DNA from: Acinetobacter sp. ANC 3813
GTDB taxonomy: Bacteria > Pseudomonadota > Gammaproteobacteria > Pseudomonadales > Moraxellaceae
Assembly: GCF_002135435.1 (NCBI RefSeq)
Contig: NZ_NEGK01000010.1
Coordinates: 100,861-164,860, forward strand
Reading direction: 5' to 3'
DNA: 64,000 bases
Numbering within the stretch: the stretch's first letter is position 1; the number at the start of each line of letters is the position of its first letter. Shown piece by piece: positions 27,073-36,663 of the stretch. The position numbers and the translations under genes are program-made. The notes beneath the pieces were generated by a model. It worked only from the letters and a program-made list of their open reading frames with translations, had not been told where the DNA came from and did no database searches.

Positions 27073-30000
27073 TTACGCATTATGCTGATTTTTTTTAACC
27101 TTAAACCATTGCGCATACAATGCCGGCAAGAAAAACAGGGTTAATAGCGTCGCCACGATCAAACCGCCCATAATGGCAACCGCCATCGGACCGAAAAAGA
27201 TACTGCGCGACAGCGGAATCATCGCCAGTACCGCAGCCAGCGCCGTCAGCACAATTGGGCGGCAGCGGCGCACTGTAGCGTCAATAATCGCATTCCACGG
27301 CTCGTGCCCTGCTTGAATATCCTGCTCAATCTGATCAATTAAAATTAAAGAGTTGCGCATGATCATGCCCGACAGCGCAATCGTGCCCAGCATCGCCACA
27401 AAACCAAACGGCTTGTTGAACAACAGCAGGAACAGCACCACACCAATAATGCCCAAAGGCGCCGTTAAGAACACAATAAATGTGCGCGACATGCTGCGCA
27501 GCTGAATCATCAGCAATGTAAACACCACGGCCAAGAACATCGGCATGCCTGCATTCACTGAAGTTTGGCCGCGGGCAGATTCTTCTACCGTACCGCCCAC
27601 TTCCAGCAAATAACCGCTTGGCAGCTGACTGCGCAATTCAGCTAAAGGCTCAGTCAATTCATTCACTACCGTTGCCGGCTGCAGTTTTGTGCGGATATCC
27701 GCGCGCACTGTAATGGTCGGCAAACGGTTGCGGTGCCAAATCAGCCCGTCTTCAAAGCCGTATTCAATTTTTGCAATTTGCGCCAGCGGCACTGTAGCGC
27801 CTGAAGCCGTCGGCACAGCCAAACTGCTCAGTGAAGCAACATCCACACGCTCCGCCTCATCACCGCGCATGCGGATTTCTATCAACTCGCGCTTTTCACG
27901 GAATTGATTGATGGCCGCGCCGCTAATCGAGCTGTTCAGGAAATTGGACACATCCAGCGTGTTGACCCCCAGTTGGCGGGCGCGGTCCTGATCGATTTGC
28001 AATTTAATTACTTTGCTCGGCTCGCCCCAATCCAAATGCACATTGGTGGTATTGGGATTGGCGCTGATTTTGGCCGCTACTTTTTGCGCCCACTCGCGCA
28101 CCAGGCCTAAGTCTTCACCCGAGATACGGAACTGCAGCGGATAGCCCACAGGCGGGCCATTTTCCAGCAGCGCTACACGGGTGCGCGCCTCTGGCAGCAG
28201 CAAGCGGATTTGCTCACTGAGTTTGCGCTGGATTTCATTGCGGTCATCCAAAGACGAAGCCAGCACCACAAACTGGGCAAAACTGGCCTGCGGCAATTGC
28301 TGATCCAGCGGTAAATAAAAGCGCGGTGAACCTGTACCGACATAGGCCACAAAGTTATCAATTCCTTCCTGCTTTGACAGGAAGTTTTCCACTTTGCGCA
28401 CAGCCGCCTCGGTTGCTTTCAGTGATGCGCCCTCTTCCAGCTTAATGTCGACCATGATTTCTGCACGGTTCGATGGCGGGAAGAACTGCTGCGGCACCAG
28501 TTTAAACATCAATACCGACAGCACAAAAATGCCGACCGTCGCTGCAATCACCGTCTTGCGGTAAGTTACGCAGACATCAACCCATTTTTTAAAGTTCTGA
28601 TAAAACTTGGTTTGATACGGATCATGATGTTCTCCTGCATGGTGCACCAGCGGCGCAGGTTCCGGCTGCTTGCGCAGGCGCGCCCATAAACGCTGATACC
28701 ATGGCGCTTTTTGAATCAGTTCTTTATTAAAATCGGGCAGCAGTTTGTCGCCTAAATACGGGACAAACAGTACCGCGGCCACCCATGACACCATCAGCGC
28801 AATGGTCACCACTTGGAAAATCGAGCGGGTATATTCCCCCGTACTAGAGGCGGCCGTAGCAATCGGCAAAAAGCCGGCCGCCGTAATCAGTGTGCCAGTC
28901 AGCATCGGGAATGCGGTAGTGCGCCAAGCATGGCCCGCGGCCTGCAGCCGCGTATAGCCCTGCTCCATCTTAATCGCCATCATTTCCACCGCAATAATGG
29001 CGTCATCCACCAGCAGGCCCAGCGCCAGAATCAGCGCGCCGAGCGAAATTTTATGCAGGCCGACATCAAACAGATTCATGCCGGCAAAAGTCATCGCCAG
29101 CACCAGCGGAATAGAAAATGCCACCACCAAACCTGTACGGAAACCTAGAGAGAAAAAGCTCACCAGCAGCACAATAATCACTGCTTCCGTCAGCACTTTC
29201 ATAAACTCATTGACGCTGCGTTTCACGGCAACTGGCTGATCGGATACTTTTTGCAGCTTCATGCCCAGCGGTAAAGCCTTTTGCAGTGAAGCAAACTCTG
29301 TTTCCAGATTTTTGCCCAGCGCCAAAATATCGCCGCCTTTACGCATGGACACCGCAATACCGATGCCATTTTCCGCCATAAAGCGCATGCGCGGCTGTGC
29401 AGGTTCGCTAAAGCCGCGGTAAACCTCTGCAACATCACCCAGCTGAATGGTTTTACCATTGACCAGCAGCGGCATTTTTTTCAGCTCTTCAACCGTTTGC
29501 AAATTACCGCTGGCTCGGACCTGGATGCGGTCTGAATTGGTTTCAAAAAAGCCGGCACTGGCAATGGTATTTTGCTGCTGCAGCGCCTGCTGGATGGCGC
29601 TGGCAGGAATACCCAGCTGCGCCAATTTGGTATTGGACATTTCAATCCAAATTTTTTGATCCTGCAGGCCAATCAAATCCACTTTGCTGACATCTTTGAC
29701 CCGCTGCAATTGCAGCTGCAGGCGGTCGGCATATTCTTTTAACGTGGCGTAATCAAAATCTTTACCCGTCAGCACATAAATATTGCCAAAGGTATCGCCA
29801 AACTCATCATTAAAAAATGGCCCCTGCACGCCGCTTGGCAGCTGATGCTTAATATCATTGACCTTCTTGCGCACGGTATACCAGACATCTGGAATGTCCT
29901 TGGAGCGCAATGAATCTTTGGCCATGAAGGTCACCATGGACTCGCCTGGACGCGAATACGCCACAATGCGTTCATACTGACCTGTCGTCATCAATTCTTT

Positions 30001-30210
30001 TTCAATGCGGTCTGTGACCTGCAGCGAGACTTCTTTAGCCGTGGCGCCCGGCCAATAGGTCTGAATCACCATCACTTTAAAGGTAAACGGCGGATCTTCA
30101 CTTTGCGACAGCTTGGAATATGAAACGATGCCGACGATGCCCAGCAGCAACATGAAATACAGGACCAAGCCCTTATTTTTCAGCGCCCATTCGGAAAGAT
30201 TGAAGTTCAT
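27073..30210 (-). CDS. RND efflux transporter permease subunit
   Basis: A 1045-residue inner-membrane proton antiporter of the AcrB/HAE-1 type. It has the first helix at the N-terminus, two large periplasmic loops, and the TM4 aspartate pair in LGLLVDDAIIAVEMM near residue 400, which is essential for proton relay. RPIVLTALAAVLAMIPL and SGMIMRNSLILIDQIEQ lie in the second half. It starts 2 bases after the adaptor gene, so the two are translated together. No outer-membrane channel gene is adjacent, so a TolC-type protein encoded elsewhere is implied. The substrate is unknown. Confidence 0.9.
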   Translation of the reverse strand: MNFNLSEWALKNKGLVLYFMLLLGIVGIVSYSKLSQSEDPPFTFKVMVIQTYWPGATAKEVSLQVTDRIEKELMTTGQYERIVAYSRPGESMVTFMAKDSLRSKDIPDVWYTVRKKVNDIKHQLPSGVQGPFFNDEFGDTFGNIYVLTGKDFDYATLKEYADRLQLQLQRVKDVSKVDLIGLQDQKIWIEMSNTKLAQLGIPASAIQQALQQQNTIASAGFFETNSDRIQVRASGNLQTVEELKKMPLLVNGKTIQLGDVAEVYRGFSEPAQPRMRFMAENGIGIAVSMRKGGDILALGKNLETEFASLQKALPLGMKLQKVSDQPVAVKRSVNEFMKVLTEAVIIVLLVSFFSLGFRTGLVVAFSIPLVLAMTFAGMNLFDVGLHKISLGALILALGLLVDDAIIAVEMMAIKMEQGYTRLQAAGHAWRTTAFPMLTGTLITAAGFLPIATAASSTGEYTRSIFQVVTIALMVSWVAAVLFVPYLGDKLLPDFNKELIQKAPWYQRLWARLRKQPEPAPLVHHAGEHHDPYQTKFYQNFKKWVDVCVTYRKTVIAATVGIFVLSVLMFKLVPQQFFPPSNRAEIMVDIKLEEGASLKATEAAVRKVENFLSKQEGIDNFVAYVGTGSPRFYLPLDQQLPQASFAQFVVLASSLDDRNEIQRKLSEQIRLLLPEARTRVALLENGPPVGYPLQFRISGEDLGLVREWAQKVAAKISANPNTTNVHLDWGEPSKVIKLQIDQDRARQLGVNTLDVSNFLNSSISGAAINQFREKRELIEIRMRGDEAERVDVASLSSLAVPTASGATVPLAQIAKIEYGFEDGLIWHRNRLPTITVRADIRTKLQPATVVNELTEPLAELRSQLPSGYLLEVGGTVEESARGQTSVNAGMPMFLAVVFTLLMIQLRSMSRTFIVFLTAPLGIIGVVLFLLLFNKPFGFVAMLGTIALSGMIMRNSLILIDQIEQDIQAGHEPWNAIIDATVRRCRPIVLTALAAVLAMIPLSRSIFFGPMAVAIMGGLIVATLLTLFFLPALYAQWFKVKKNQHNA

Positions 30211-30212
30211 GC

Positions 30213-31316
30213 TTAGCCCCCAGCCTGAATCGTCACTGGACGGTTTTCACGGTCAATTGGGCGGATCTTCTGTTTTTCACGCAGCAGATGCACGCCGCCA
30301 ATCACCACATAATCGTTCGCTTTTAAACCACCGAGCACCGGCACGCTGTCACGGCCGTAGGCGCCTAAAGTGACAGGGGTCTTATGCACGGTATTGTCTG
30401 ACGTGACTGTTAATACATAGGCCTGCTGACCTTGCGCAGACACACTGGCCAGCGGCACATTCAATTGACCTTGCTGGATATGGCTAAAGAACACCCGCGC
30501 GCTTTGCCCCAGCTGAATCAGCGCTTGGCCTTCCCGCAATGCCACTTTCACGCTGTAAGTGCGTGACTGGTCAGCTGCAGGTGAAATCTCGCGCACATAG
30601 GCATCAAACTGCTGATCTGGCTTAGACCATAAGGTGACTTTAGCGCTTTGACCCGCTTTAATTTCAGTGATGGCCTGTTCCGGCACGCCAATGACCACTT
30701 CGCGTTCGCCGTTGATTGCCAGCTGATAAGCCGGCTGCCCTGCAGCAATCACCTGCCCGACTTCTATATTGCGTTCGGTAATGACCCCGTTTTTATTGGC
30801 GGTCAGCTGGTTATACTGGGTTTGATTGCTGCTGACGTCATAAGCCGACTGCGCCTGTTTGAGCGCTGCCTGTGCATTTTTATATTGATTTTCCACCGCA
30901 TCATATTGCGAGCGGCTCACGGCATTGATTGGCAGCAGCTGCTGGAAACGCTTCAGCTCATCTTCAGCTGTTTTCAGTGCAGACTGCGCGCTTTCCAGCT
31001 GCGCTCGGTTAGACGCTTTTTGCAGCTCTGCGTCTTTTACATCCAAGCGCGCCAAGACCTGACCGACTCTCACCTGATCCCCAACATCTACATAACGCTC
31101 GACAACCTGCCCGCCGACACGGAAAGCCAGCGCGGTTTGCTGCCGCGCCTGCACATCGCCAGCATAGCTTTTCTGATCAGCATGCGCGCCGCTGGGCTGC
31201 GTTACCATCACGAAAGGGACTTCCTGCTCAGTTGATGATGCATCCTTGCTGCATCCTGCTAAGGTTATCGCGCAGACAATGATCATGCTGACCACAGCGG
31301 TTTTTATCGTGCTCAT
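30213..31316 (-). CDS. RND efflux periplasmic adaptor (membrane fusion lipoprotein)
   Basis: A 367-residue HlyD/AcrA-type adaptor. The signal peptide has lipobox LAGC near residue 22. The lipoyl half-motif is FRVGGQVVERYVDVGDQV, followed by a helical hairpin (about residues 95-165) and then the second lipoyl half and beta-barrel (NKNGVITERNIEVGQVIAAG, VKVALREGQALIQLGQ). It bridges the RND pump and the outer-membrane channel. The gene is divergent from the TetR regulator, which probably represses it. Confidence 0.9.
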   Translation of the reverse strand: MSTIKTAVVSMIIVCAITLAGCSKDASSTEQEVPFVMVTQPSGAHADQKSYAGDVQARQQTALAFRVGGQVVERYVDVGDQVRVGQVLARLDVKDAELQKASNRAQLESAQSALKTAEDELKRFQQLLPINAVSRSQYDAVENQYKNAQAALKQAQSAYDVSSNQTQYNQLTANKNGVITERNIEVGQVIAAGQPAYQLAINGEREVVIGVPEQAITEIKAGQSAKVTLWSKPDQQFDAYVREISPAADQSRTYSVKVALREGQALIQLGQSARVFFSHIQQGQLNVPLASVSAQGQQAYVLTVTSDNTVHKTPVTLGAYGRDSVPVLGGLKANDYVVIGGVHLLREKQKIRPIDRENRPVTIQAGG

Positions 31317-31413
31317 GAAACTCGCTCTTATAATGAAGTAATTTTTAAGGCAAAATGGGTGGATTATAAATTGATTGTTTTTTAATTAATAAACCACACG
31401 GTACATTAATTGC

Positions 31414-31426
31414 TGATCTATGATCA
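31414..31426. promoter_or_regulatory. 13-bp palindrome between the adaptor and TetR genes
   Basis: TGATC-TAT-GATCA is a perfect dyad in the 151-base divergent region, 15 bases upstream of the first possible TetR-gene start codon. It is a candidate operator for the TetR protein. It is shorter than many TetR sites, so assignment is tentative. Confidence 0.4.
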
Positions 31427-31467
31427 AATCAATGACCTGAATGACATTTTTGGAATTTTTTTTGCAA

Positions 31468-32085
31468 ATGACTGCTGGCCGCCCCAAAGACCTAGAAAAA
31501 CGCAAACGCATTTTAGATGCAGCCAAAGAGCTGTTTTTGGAATGCGGCTATGACGGCTGCAGCATGAATAAAATAGCGCAAAAAGCCGACGTGACCAAAC
31601 TGACGGTCTACAACCATTTTCAAGACAAAGATACGCTCTTTACTTGCGCCATTTCTGAAACCTGCGATTCCTTTATTAATGCCCGCCCTGTTGTTCTGAG
31701 CAAAGAGAGTCATTTTCTACAGGCGCTGCAGCATGCCTGTGAATTGACCCTTAATCTGGTCAATTTGCCTGAAGCCTTGAAAATGGAATATTTACTGCTC
31801 GAGTTGGCTTCTCAGCATAATCCGCTGGCGCAGCAGTTTTACAATGCCTCGCATCAAAAACTCAGTGATTTATGGGAAAACTTTTTTGAGCAGGCAGTCA
31901 GACTCAATTTCATCCGTGCTGCAGCACCGCGGGAACATTTACTGCTGCTGTTTTCCCTGCTGCTCGGCATGCGCCATCATGAAGTGCTGATGGGCATCCG
32001 CGCTGTGCCAAAGCCCGAAGAATGCCTGCAGGTTATTCACAGCGGTATTGAGCTGTTTATGCTGCGCTACGGCACTGCAGTTTAA
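31468..32085 (+). CDS. TetR/AcrR family transcriptional regulator
   Basis: A 205-residue repressor-type protein. The N-terminal HTH is AGRPKDLEKRKRILDAAKEL, then FLECGYDGCSMNKIAQKADV and TKLTVYNHFQDKDTLFTCAI. The C-terminal half is an AefR-like ligand and dimer domain. It is divergent from the RND adaptor-permease operon, the usual arrangement of a local efflux repressor. ATG 31468 was preferred because it begins directly before the conserved TAGRPKD; an in-frame ATG at 31441 adds nine hydrophobic residues not typical of the family. Neither start has a clear ribosome binding site. Confidence 0.85.
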   Translation: MTAGRPKDLEKRKRILDAAKELFLECGYDGCSMNKIAQKADVTKLTVYNHFQDKDTLFTCAISETCDSFINARPVVLSKESHFLQALQHACELTLNLVNLPEALKMEYLLLELASQHNPLAQQFYNASHQKLSDLWENFFEQAVRLNFIRAAAPREHLLLLFSLLLGMRHHEVLMGIRAVPKPEECLQVIHSGIELFMLRYGTAV

Positions 32086-32200
32086 AACTCAGCGCGCAAT
32101 TCTCCCGCTGCACTGCAGGTCTAAGCCATTCCATGGCTAGATCGGCACAAAGCTTGCTATTTTCTAGCCAAACAAAATCCGACTTTTGTCTGTGCCCCTC

Positions 32201-32228
32201 TTGGATTGTCATACAATCAAGGTATAGT
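32201..32228 (+). promoter_or_regulatory. Candidate sigma70 promoter of ppc
   Basis: -35 TTGGAT (32201-32206), a 16-base spacer and -10 TATAGT (32223-32228), 31 bases before the ppc start. The -35 and spacer also form an imperfect dyad (ATTGT-CAT-ACAAT in its core), which could bind a regulator. Confidence 0.6.
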
Positions 32229-32258
32229 CAAAGTCAGAACAACTGGAGAAAGCAAAAA

Positions 32259-34943
32259 ATGATTCAACAAATTGATGCTCCGTTACGTGACGATGTCCGC
32301 TTACTTGGCAACCTGCTGGGCGAAACCTTAAAGCAGCATGCCGGACAAGATTTGTTTAATCAGGTGGAACAGATTCGTGCCCTTGCCAAAGGCGCCCGCG
32401 ATGGGCAAGCCGAAGCAGAAAAGCAGCTGGAACAGCTATTTCTAAGTCTGGAAGATGACGAAATACTGCCGCTGACCCGCGCTTTCACGCACTTTTTAAA
32501 CTTTGCCAATATTGCAGAACAATACAACGTGGTGCGCAGCCGCCGTCAGAGCGAGTTTGATGCGCAAGCGCCCTCTCCAAACCCGCTCGATCATTTATTC
32601 AAAAAATTCCAAGAGCGCGACATTTCTGCCGAAGCGCTGTATCAGCAAATCTGCGATTTAAAAATTGAACTGGTGCTGACCGCACATCCCACTGAAGTCA
32701 GCCGCCGCACCTTAATCCAAAAATACGACGGCATTAATGACTGCCTGTTTAAATTTGATCAGCAAAAGCTGACGCCGCGTGAACGCCAAGCCGTTTTAAA
32801 CGATCTCAAGCAGCTGGTCAGCTCGGCATGGCAAACAGATGAAATCCGCCAGCACCGCCCAACGCCTGTTGATGAGGCCAAATGGGGCTTTACCACCATT
32901 GAGCAGACGCTGTGGAATGCTGTGCCAAAATTCATGCGTGAGTTGGACGGCATGGTATCCGAGCATTGCGGCAAGCCGCTGCCGCTGACCATTGCCCCAG
33001 TGCGTTTTGCCTCATGGATGGGCGGTGACCGTGACGGAAATCCGAATGTGACTCACAGTGTTACGCAAGAAGTGCTGTGGCTGTCGCGCTGGAAGGCTGC
33101 AGATTTATACGTGCGTGATATTGAAGACCTGCGCTGGGAACTGTCCATTGAACAATGCAGCGCAGAACTGCTCAGCGCATTGGGCAAAACTCACCCTGAA
33201 CCCTACCGTGAATATCTGCGTGACACCCGCCAGCGCTTAAAAGCCACACGCTACTGGCTGGCGCAAAAGCTCAAAGGTGAAGATGCCGATGACAGTCAGG
33301 TCATTCAAAGCAAAGATGAACTGCTGCAGCCGCTGCTGCTGTGCTACCGCTCACTGATCGACTGCGGCCTGCCGGAAATTGCCAACGGTAAACTGCTGGA
33401 CTTTATTCACCGCGTGAACTGCTTCGGCATTGAACTGCTGAAACTGGATATCCGTCAGGAGTCTGGCCGCCACCGCCAAGCGATTTCTGCCATTACGGAA
33501 TATTTGGGCTTAGGCAATTTTGAAACCTGGACGGAGCAGGCGCGTCAAAATTTCCTGCTGCAGGAGCTGCAAAGCAAACGCCCGCTGCTGCCAAAGCATT
33601 TAAATGAGCCAAAACAGAGCCTGATTGAACATCCAGATGTTCAGGAAGTTTTTGAAACAATGCGCACGCTGGCCCAGCAGCCGCCAGAAAGCTTAGGCGC
33701 GTATATTATTTCCATGGCGGAATATCCAAGCGATGTGCTGGCCGTGCTGCTGCTGCAAAAAGAAGCGGGCATTAAGCAGGCGCTGCGAGTGGTGCCGCTG
33801 TTTGAAACCTTAAAAGATTTGGATGGCGCAGCCGCAACCATGCAGACTCTGTTCAGCATGCATTGGTATAAGCAGCACATTCAAGGCAAGCATGAAGTCA
33901 TGATTGGCTACTCGGATTCCGCCAAAGATGCCGGCTTTATGTCTGCCAACTGGGCGCAATACCGCGCACAGGAAGAATTAACGGATGTGGCGAAAAAGCA
34001 CGGCGTACAGCTGACTTTATTCCACGGCCGCGGCGGCTCGATCAGCCGCGGTGGTGCGCCAACTCAGCAGGCGCTGTTTTCACAGCCGCCGGGGTCTATT
34101 TCTGGCGCGATCCGTGTGACTGAACAAGGCGAAATGATCCGCTTTAAATTCGGTTTAGAAGGTATTGCCCTGCAAAATTTAGAAATTTATACTGCGGCTA
34201 CTTTAGAAGCGACGCTGCTGCCACCACCTGTCCCTAAACAGGAATGGCGCAAGCTGATGCACAGCATGACGGATTTGTCTGTGCAGGTGTACCGTCAAAC
34301 CGTGCGGGAAAATCCGCATTTTGTGAAATACCTGCGCACCGTAACCCCTGAGCTTGAACTGCAGATGCTGCCGTTAGGTTCTCGCCCAGCCAAACGCAAA
34401 GTCAGCGGCGGCATTGAGTCGCTGCGCGCAATTCCATGGGTGTTTGCATGGACACAAATCCGCTTAATGCTTCCTGCGTGGCTTGGTACAGGCGCTGCCA
34501 TCAATCAGGTGATTCAGCAAGGCCAAAAAGACACGCTGGATGAAATGCTGCAGCAATGGCCATATTTCCAGACGCTCATTGATATGCTGGAAATGGTGCT
34601 GTCAAAAGCGGACAGTCATGTGGCCCTGTATTATGAATCGCATCTGACGCAGGATGAAGACTTAAAAATACTGGGGGAAGAATTGCGCCAGCGCTTGCGC
34701 GATGCAGTGCAAACCCTGCTTGCGCTGAAAGGCGAATCCAAGCTGCTCAGCAGCAATGATGTTTTGGATCAGTCCATGAAAGTGCGTAAGCCTTATTTGC
34801 TGCCGCTGCACTTGCTGCAAGCAGAGCTGATGAAGCGCCGCCGCGCCTACTTGGCTGAACGTCAGGCGGAAAACACGCCTGTCGATCATGCATTGATGGT
34901 GAGTATTGCCGGAATTGCGGCGGGACTGCGCAATACAGGCTAA
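32259..34943 (+). CDS. ppc: Phosphoenolpyruvate carboxylase
   Basis: An 894-residue anaplerotic enzyme that makes oxaloacetate from PEP and bicarbonate. Signatures: TAHPTEVSRRTL with the catalytic histidine near residue 145, MGGDRDGNPNVT near 255, GYSDSAKDAGFMSANW near 550, and FHGRGGSISRGGAPTQQAL near 590. It ends in GIAAGLRNTG, as expected for the family. The start is ATG 32259 with GGAGA about 9 bases upstream; an in-frame extension to 32133 would run through the predicted promoter and was rejected. Confidence 0.96.
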   Translation: MIQQIDAPLRDDVRLLGNLLGETLKQHAGQDLFNQVEQIRALAKGARDGQAEAEKQLEQLFLSLEDDEILPLTRAFTHFLNFANIAEQYNVVRSRRQSEFDAQAPSPNPLDHLFKKFQERDISAEALYQQICDLKIELVLTAHPTEVSRRTLIQKYDGINDCLFKFDQQKLTPRERQAVLNDLKQLVSSAWQTDEIRQHRPTPVDEAKWGFTTIEQTLWNAVPKFMRELDGMVSEHCGKPLPLTIAPVRFASWMGGDRDGNPNVTHSVTQEVLWLSRWKAADLYVRDIEDLRWELSIEQCSAELLSALGKTHPEPYREYLRDTRQRLKATRYWLAQKLKGEDADDSQVIQSKDELLQPLLLCYRSLIDCGLPEIANGKLLDFIHRVNCFGIELLKLDIRQESGRHRQAISAITEYLGLGNFETWTEQARQNFLLQELQSKRPLLPKHLNEPKQSLIEHPDVQEVFETMRTLAQQPPESLGAYIISMAEYPSDVLAVLLLQKEAGIKQALRVVPLFETLKDLDGAAATMQTLFSMHWYKQHIQGKHEVMIGYSDSAKDAGFMSANWAQYRAQEELTDVAKKHGVQLTLFHGRGGSISRGGAPTQQALFSQPPGSISGAIRVTEQGEMIRFKFGLEGIALQNLEIYTAATLEATLLPPPVPKQEWRKLMHSMTDLSVQVYRQTVRENPHFVKYLRTVTPELELQMLPLGSRPAKRKVSGGIESLRAIPWVFAWTQIRLMLPAWLGTGAAINQVIQQGQKDTLDEMLQQWPYFQTLIDMLEMVLSKADSHVALYYESHLTQDEDLKILGEELRQRLRDAVQTLLALKGESKLLSSNDVLDQSMKVRKPYLLPLHLLQAELMKRRRAYLAERQAENTPVDHALMVSIAGIAAGLRNTG

Positions 34944-34960
34944 AAAATTATTCTGCTTTC

Positions 34961-34989
34961 AAAGGCATATCTTGATGATATGCCTTTTT
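34961..34989 (+). terminator. Terminator after ppc
   Basis: Perfect stem AAAGGCATATC/GATATGCCTTT (34961-34971 and 34977-34987) with loop TTGAT and a T tract. Confidence 0.9.
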
Positions 34990-35239
34990 ATTGACCATTC
35001 ATTTTAAAATTATTGAATGTGATGACTGCTTCGATCATAAAAATTATGAAAAAAAATGCACATCTCAATGGCAATTAATGACTGATTTAATACTCTTTTT
35101 TAAAATTAAAAACTTTACCGTAAGGTAAAAAATAATGAAAAGTCATAGCATTAGTTTTAACATTTTTTTATTTCAGTGATTAAATCTTCCAAAAAAGAGG
35201 CGTATGATGTGCCCAATTTGAATTTTGAGTGCTCACTTT

Positions 35240-36544
35240 ATGTCCAATTGGTTTCCCAAATGGCGCCCGTATGAAGGCAGTATCGATGCACGTCCTGTAG
35301 GCACCAATGAATACCTGCCGCCCGCGCAAAGTGCTGTATTGGGGATACAGCATGCTTTTGCCATGTTCGGGGCAACGGTTCTAGCACCCTTCCTGATGGG
35401 TTTTGATCCTAACTTAGCGATCTTAATGTCAGGCCTCTGTACAATTTTATTCTTCATCATGACGGGCGGCCGTGTGCCTAGCTATCTGGGTTCAAGCTTT
35501 GCCTTTATTGGGGTTGTGATTGCAGCCACAGGCTATGCAGCTTCTGGCACTGGCGCACCCAATGCCAATATTGCACTTGCTGCCGGCGGCATTATGGCCT
35601 GCGGTATTTTATATGCCATTTTCGGCTTTATTGTGATGGCGACCGGTACCCGCTGGATTGAAAAATTGATGCCGCCTGTGGTCACGGGTGCTGTGGTCAT
35701 GATCATCGGCCTCAACCTCGCTCCTATCACCGTAAAAGGCGTAATGGGCAATAACTTCAATATGTGGATGTCTTTAGTGACCGTGCTGTGCATGGGTTCT
35801 ATTGCCGTATTCACCAAGGGTCTGCTGCAGCGCCTGCTGCTGTTGGTCGGCCTGCTGCTGGCTTACTTAGTGTATTACGTCGTTTCCAATGTCATGGGCT
35901 TTGGCACACCAATCAACTTTGTCCCGATTCAGCAAGCGGCTTGGTTCGGCACGCCGCAATTCCATGCGCCTGAATTCAATGTCAACGCCATGCTGATTAT
36001 TGCGCCTATTGCGCTGATTTTAGTGGCGGAAAACTTAGGCCACATTAAAGCCGTCAGCGCGATGACAGGTGAAAATCTTGATCCGCATATAGGCAAAGCT
36101 TTTGTTGCAGACGGTGTAGCAACAACACTGTCTGGCGCAGTTGGCGCACCGGGTATGACCACCTATGGCGAAAATATTGGCGTCATGGCGGTAACCCGCG
36201 TGTACTCCACGATTGTCTTTGTTATTGCGGGTGTTTTTGCCGTCTTCTTAGGTTTATCCCCTAAATTCGGCGCTATTATCCATACCATTCCAAGCGCAAT
36301 TTTGACCGGTGCTTCGATTGTGGTCTTTGGTTTAATTACCATTGCCGGCGCGAAAATCTGGATTGAAAACAAAGTTGATTTTTCTAAAAATAAAAATCTG
36401 ATGGTGGCTGCGGTTACCATTATTTTAGGTACTGGCGATTTTGCGCTTCAATTTGGCAGCTTCAACTTAGGCGGTATTGGTACGGCTACATTTGCAGCCC
36501 TCATCCTGAACTGGTTCTTCAGCCTAGGCGACAAATCAGAATAA
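35240..36544 (+). CDS. NCS2 family uracil/xanthine permease (RutG/UraA-like)
   Basis: A 434-residue membrane transporter with about 14 hydrophobic segments. Family landmarks are GIQHAFAMFGATVLAPFLMG near residue 35, VAENLGHIKAVSAMTG near 270, and GAPGMTTYGENIGVMAVTRV near 310, the substrate and proton site region. The N-terminal WRPYEGSIDARPVG resembles RutG pyrimidine permeases. No rut catabolic genes adjoin it. ATG at 35240 was chosen over an in-frame TTG at 35225. A terminator follows directly. Confidence 0.88.
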   Translation: MSNWFPKWRPYEGSIDARPVGTNEYLPPAQSAVLGIQHAFAMFGATVLAPFLMGFDPNLAILMSGLCTILFFIMTGGRVPSYLGSSFAFIGVVIAATGYAASGTGAPNANIALAAGGIMACGILYAIFGFIVMATGTRWIEKLMPPVVTGAVVMIIGLNLAPITVKGVMGNNFNMWMSLVTVLCMGSIAVFTKGLLQRLLLLVGLLLAYLVYYVVSNVMGFGTPINFVPIQQAAWFGTPQFHAPEFNVNAMLIIAPIALILVAENLGHIKAVSAMTGENLDPHIGKAFVADGVATTLSGAVGAPGMTTYGENIGVMAVTRVYSTIVFVIAGVFAVFLGLSPKFGAIIHTIPSAILTGASIVVFGLITIAGAKIWIENKVDFSKNKNLMVAAVTIILGTGDFALQFGSFNLGGIGTATFAALILNWFFSLGDKSE

Positions 36545-36561
36545 TTTGCCTACAGTTTTTT

Positions 36562-36590
36562 AAGCAGCCTTCGGGCTGCTTTTCTTATTT
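36562..36590 (+). terminator. Terminator after the NCS2 permease gene
   Basis: Stem AAGCAGCC/GGCTGCTT (36562-36569 and 36574-36581) with TTCG loop, followed by TTTCTTATTT. Confidence 0.88.
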
Positions 36591-36663
36591 CCGCATAGTT
36601 ACAGAACAGTTTTTATGCACCATTTGTCAGTAGAATAGAAAACTCTCTTTAGGATAAACCTGC

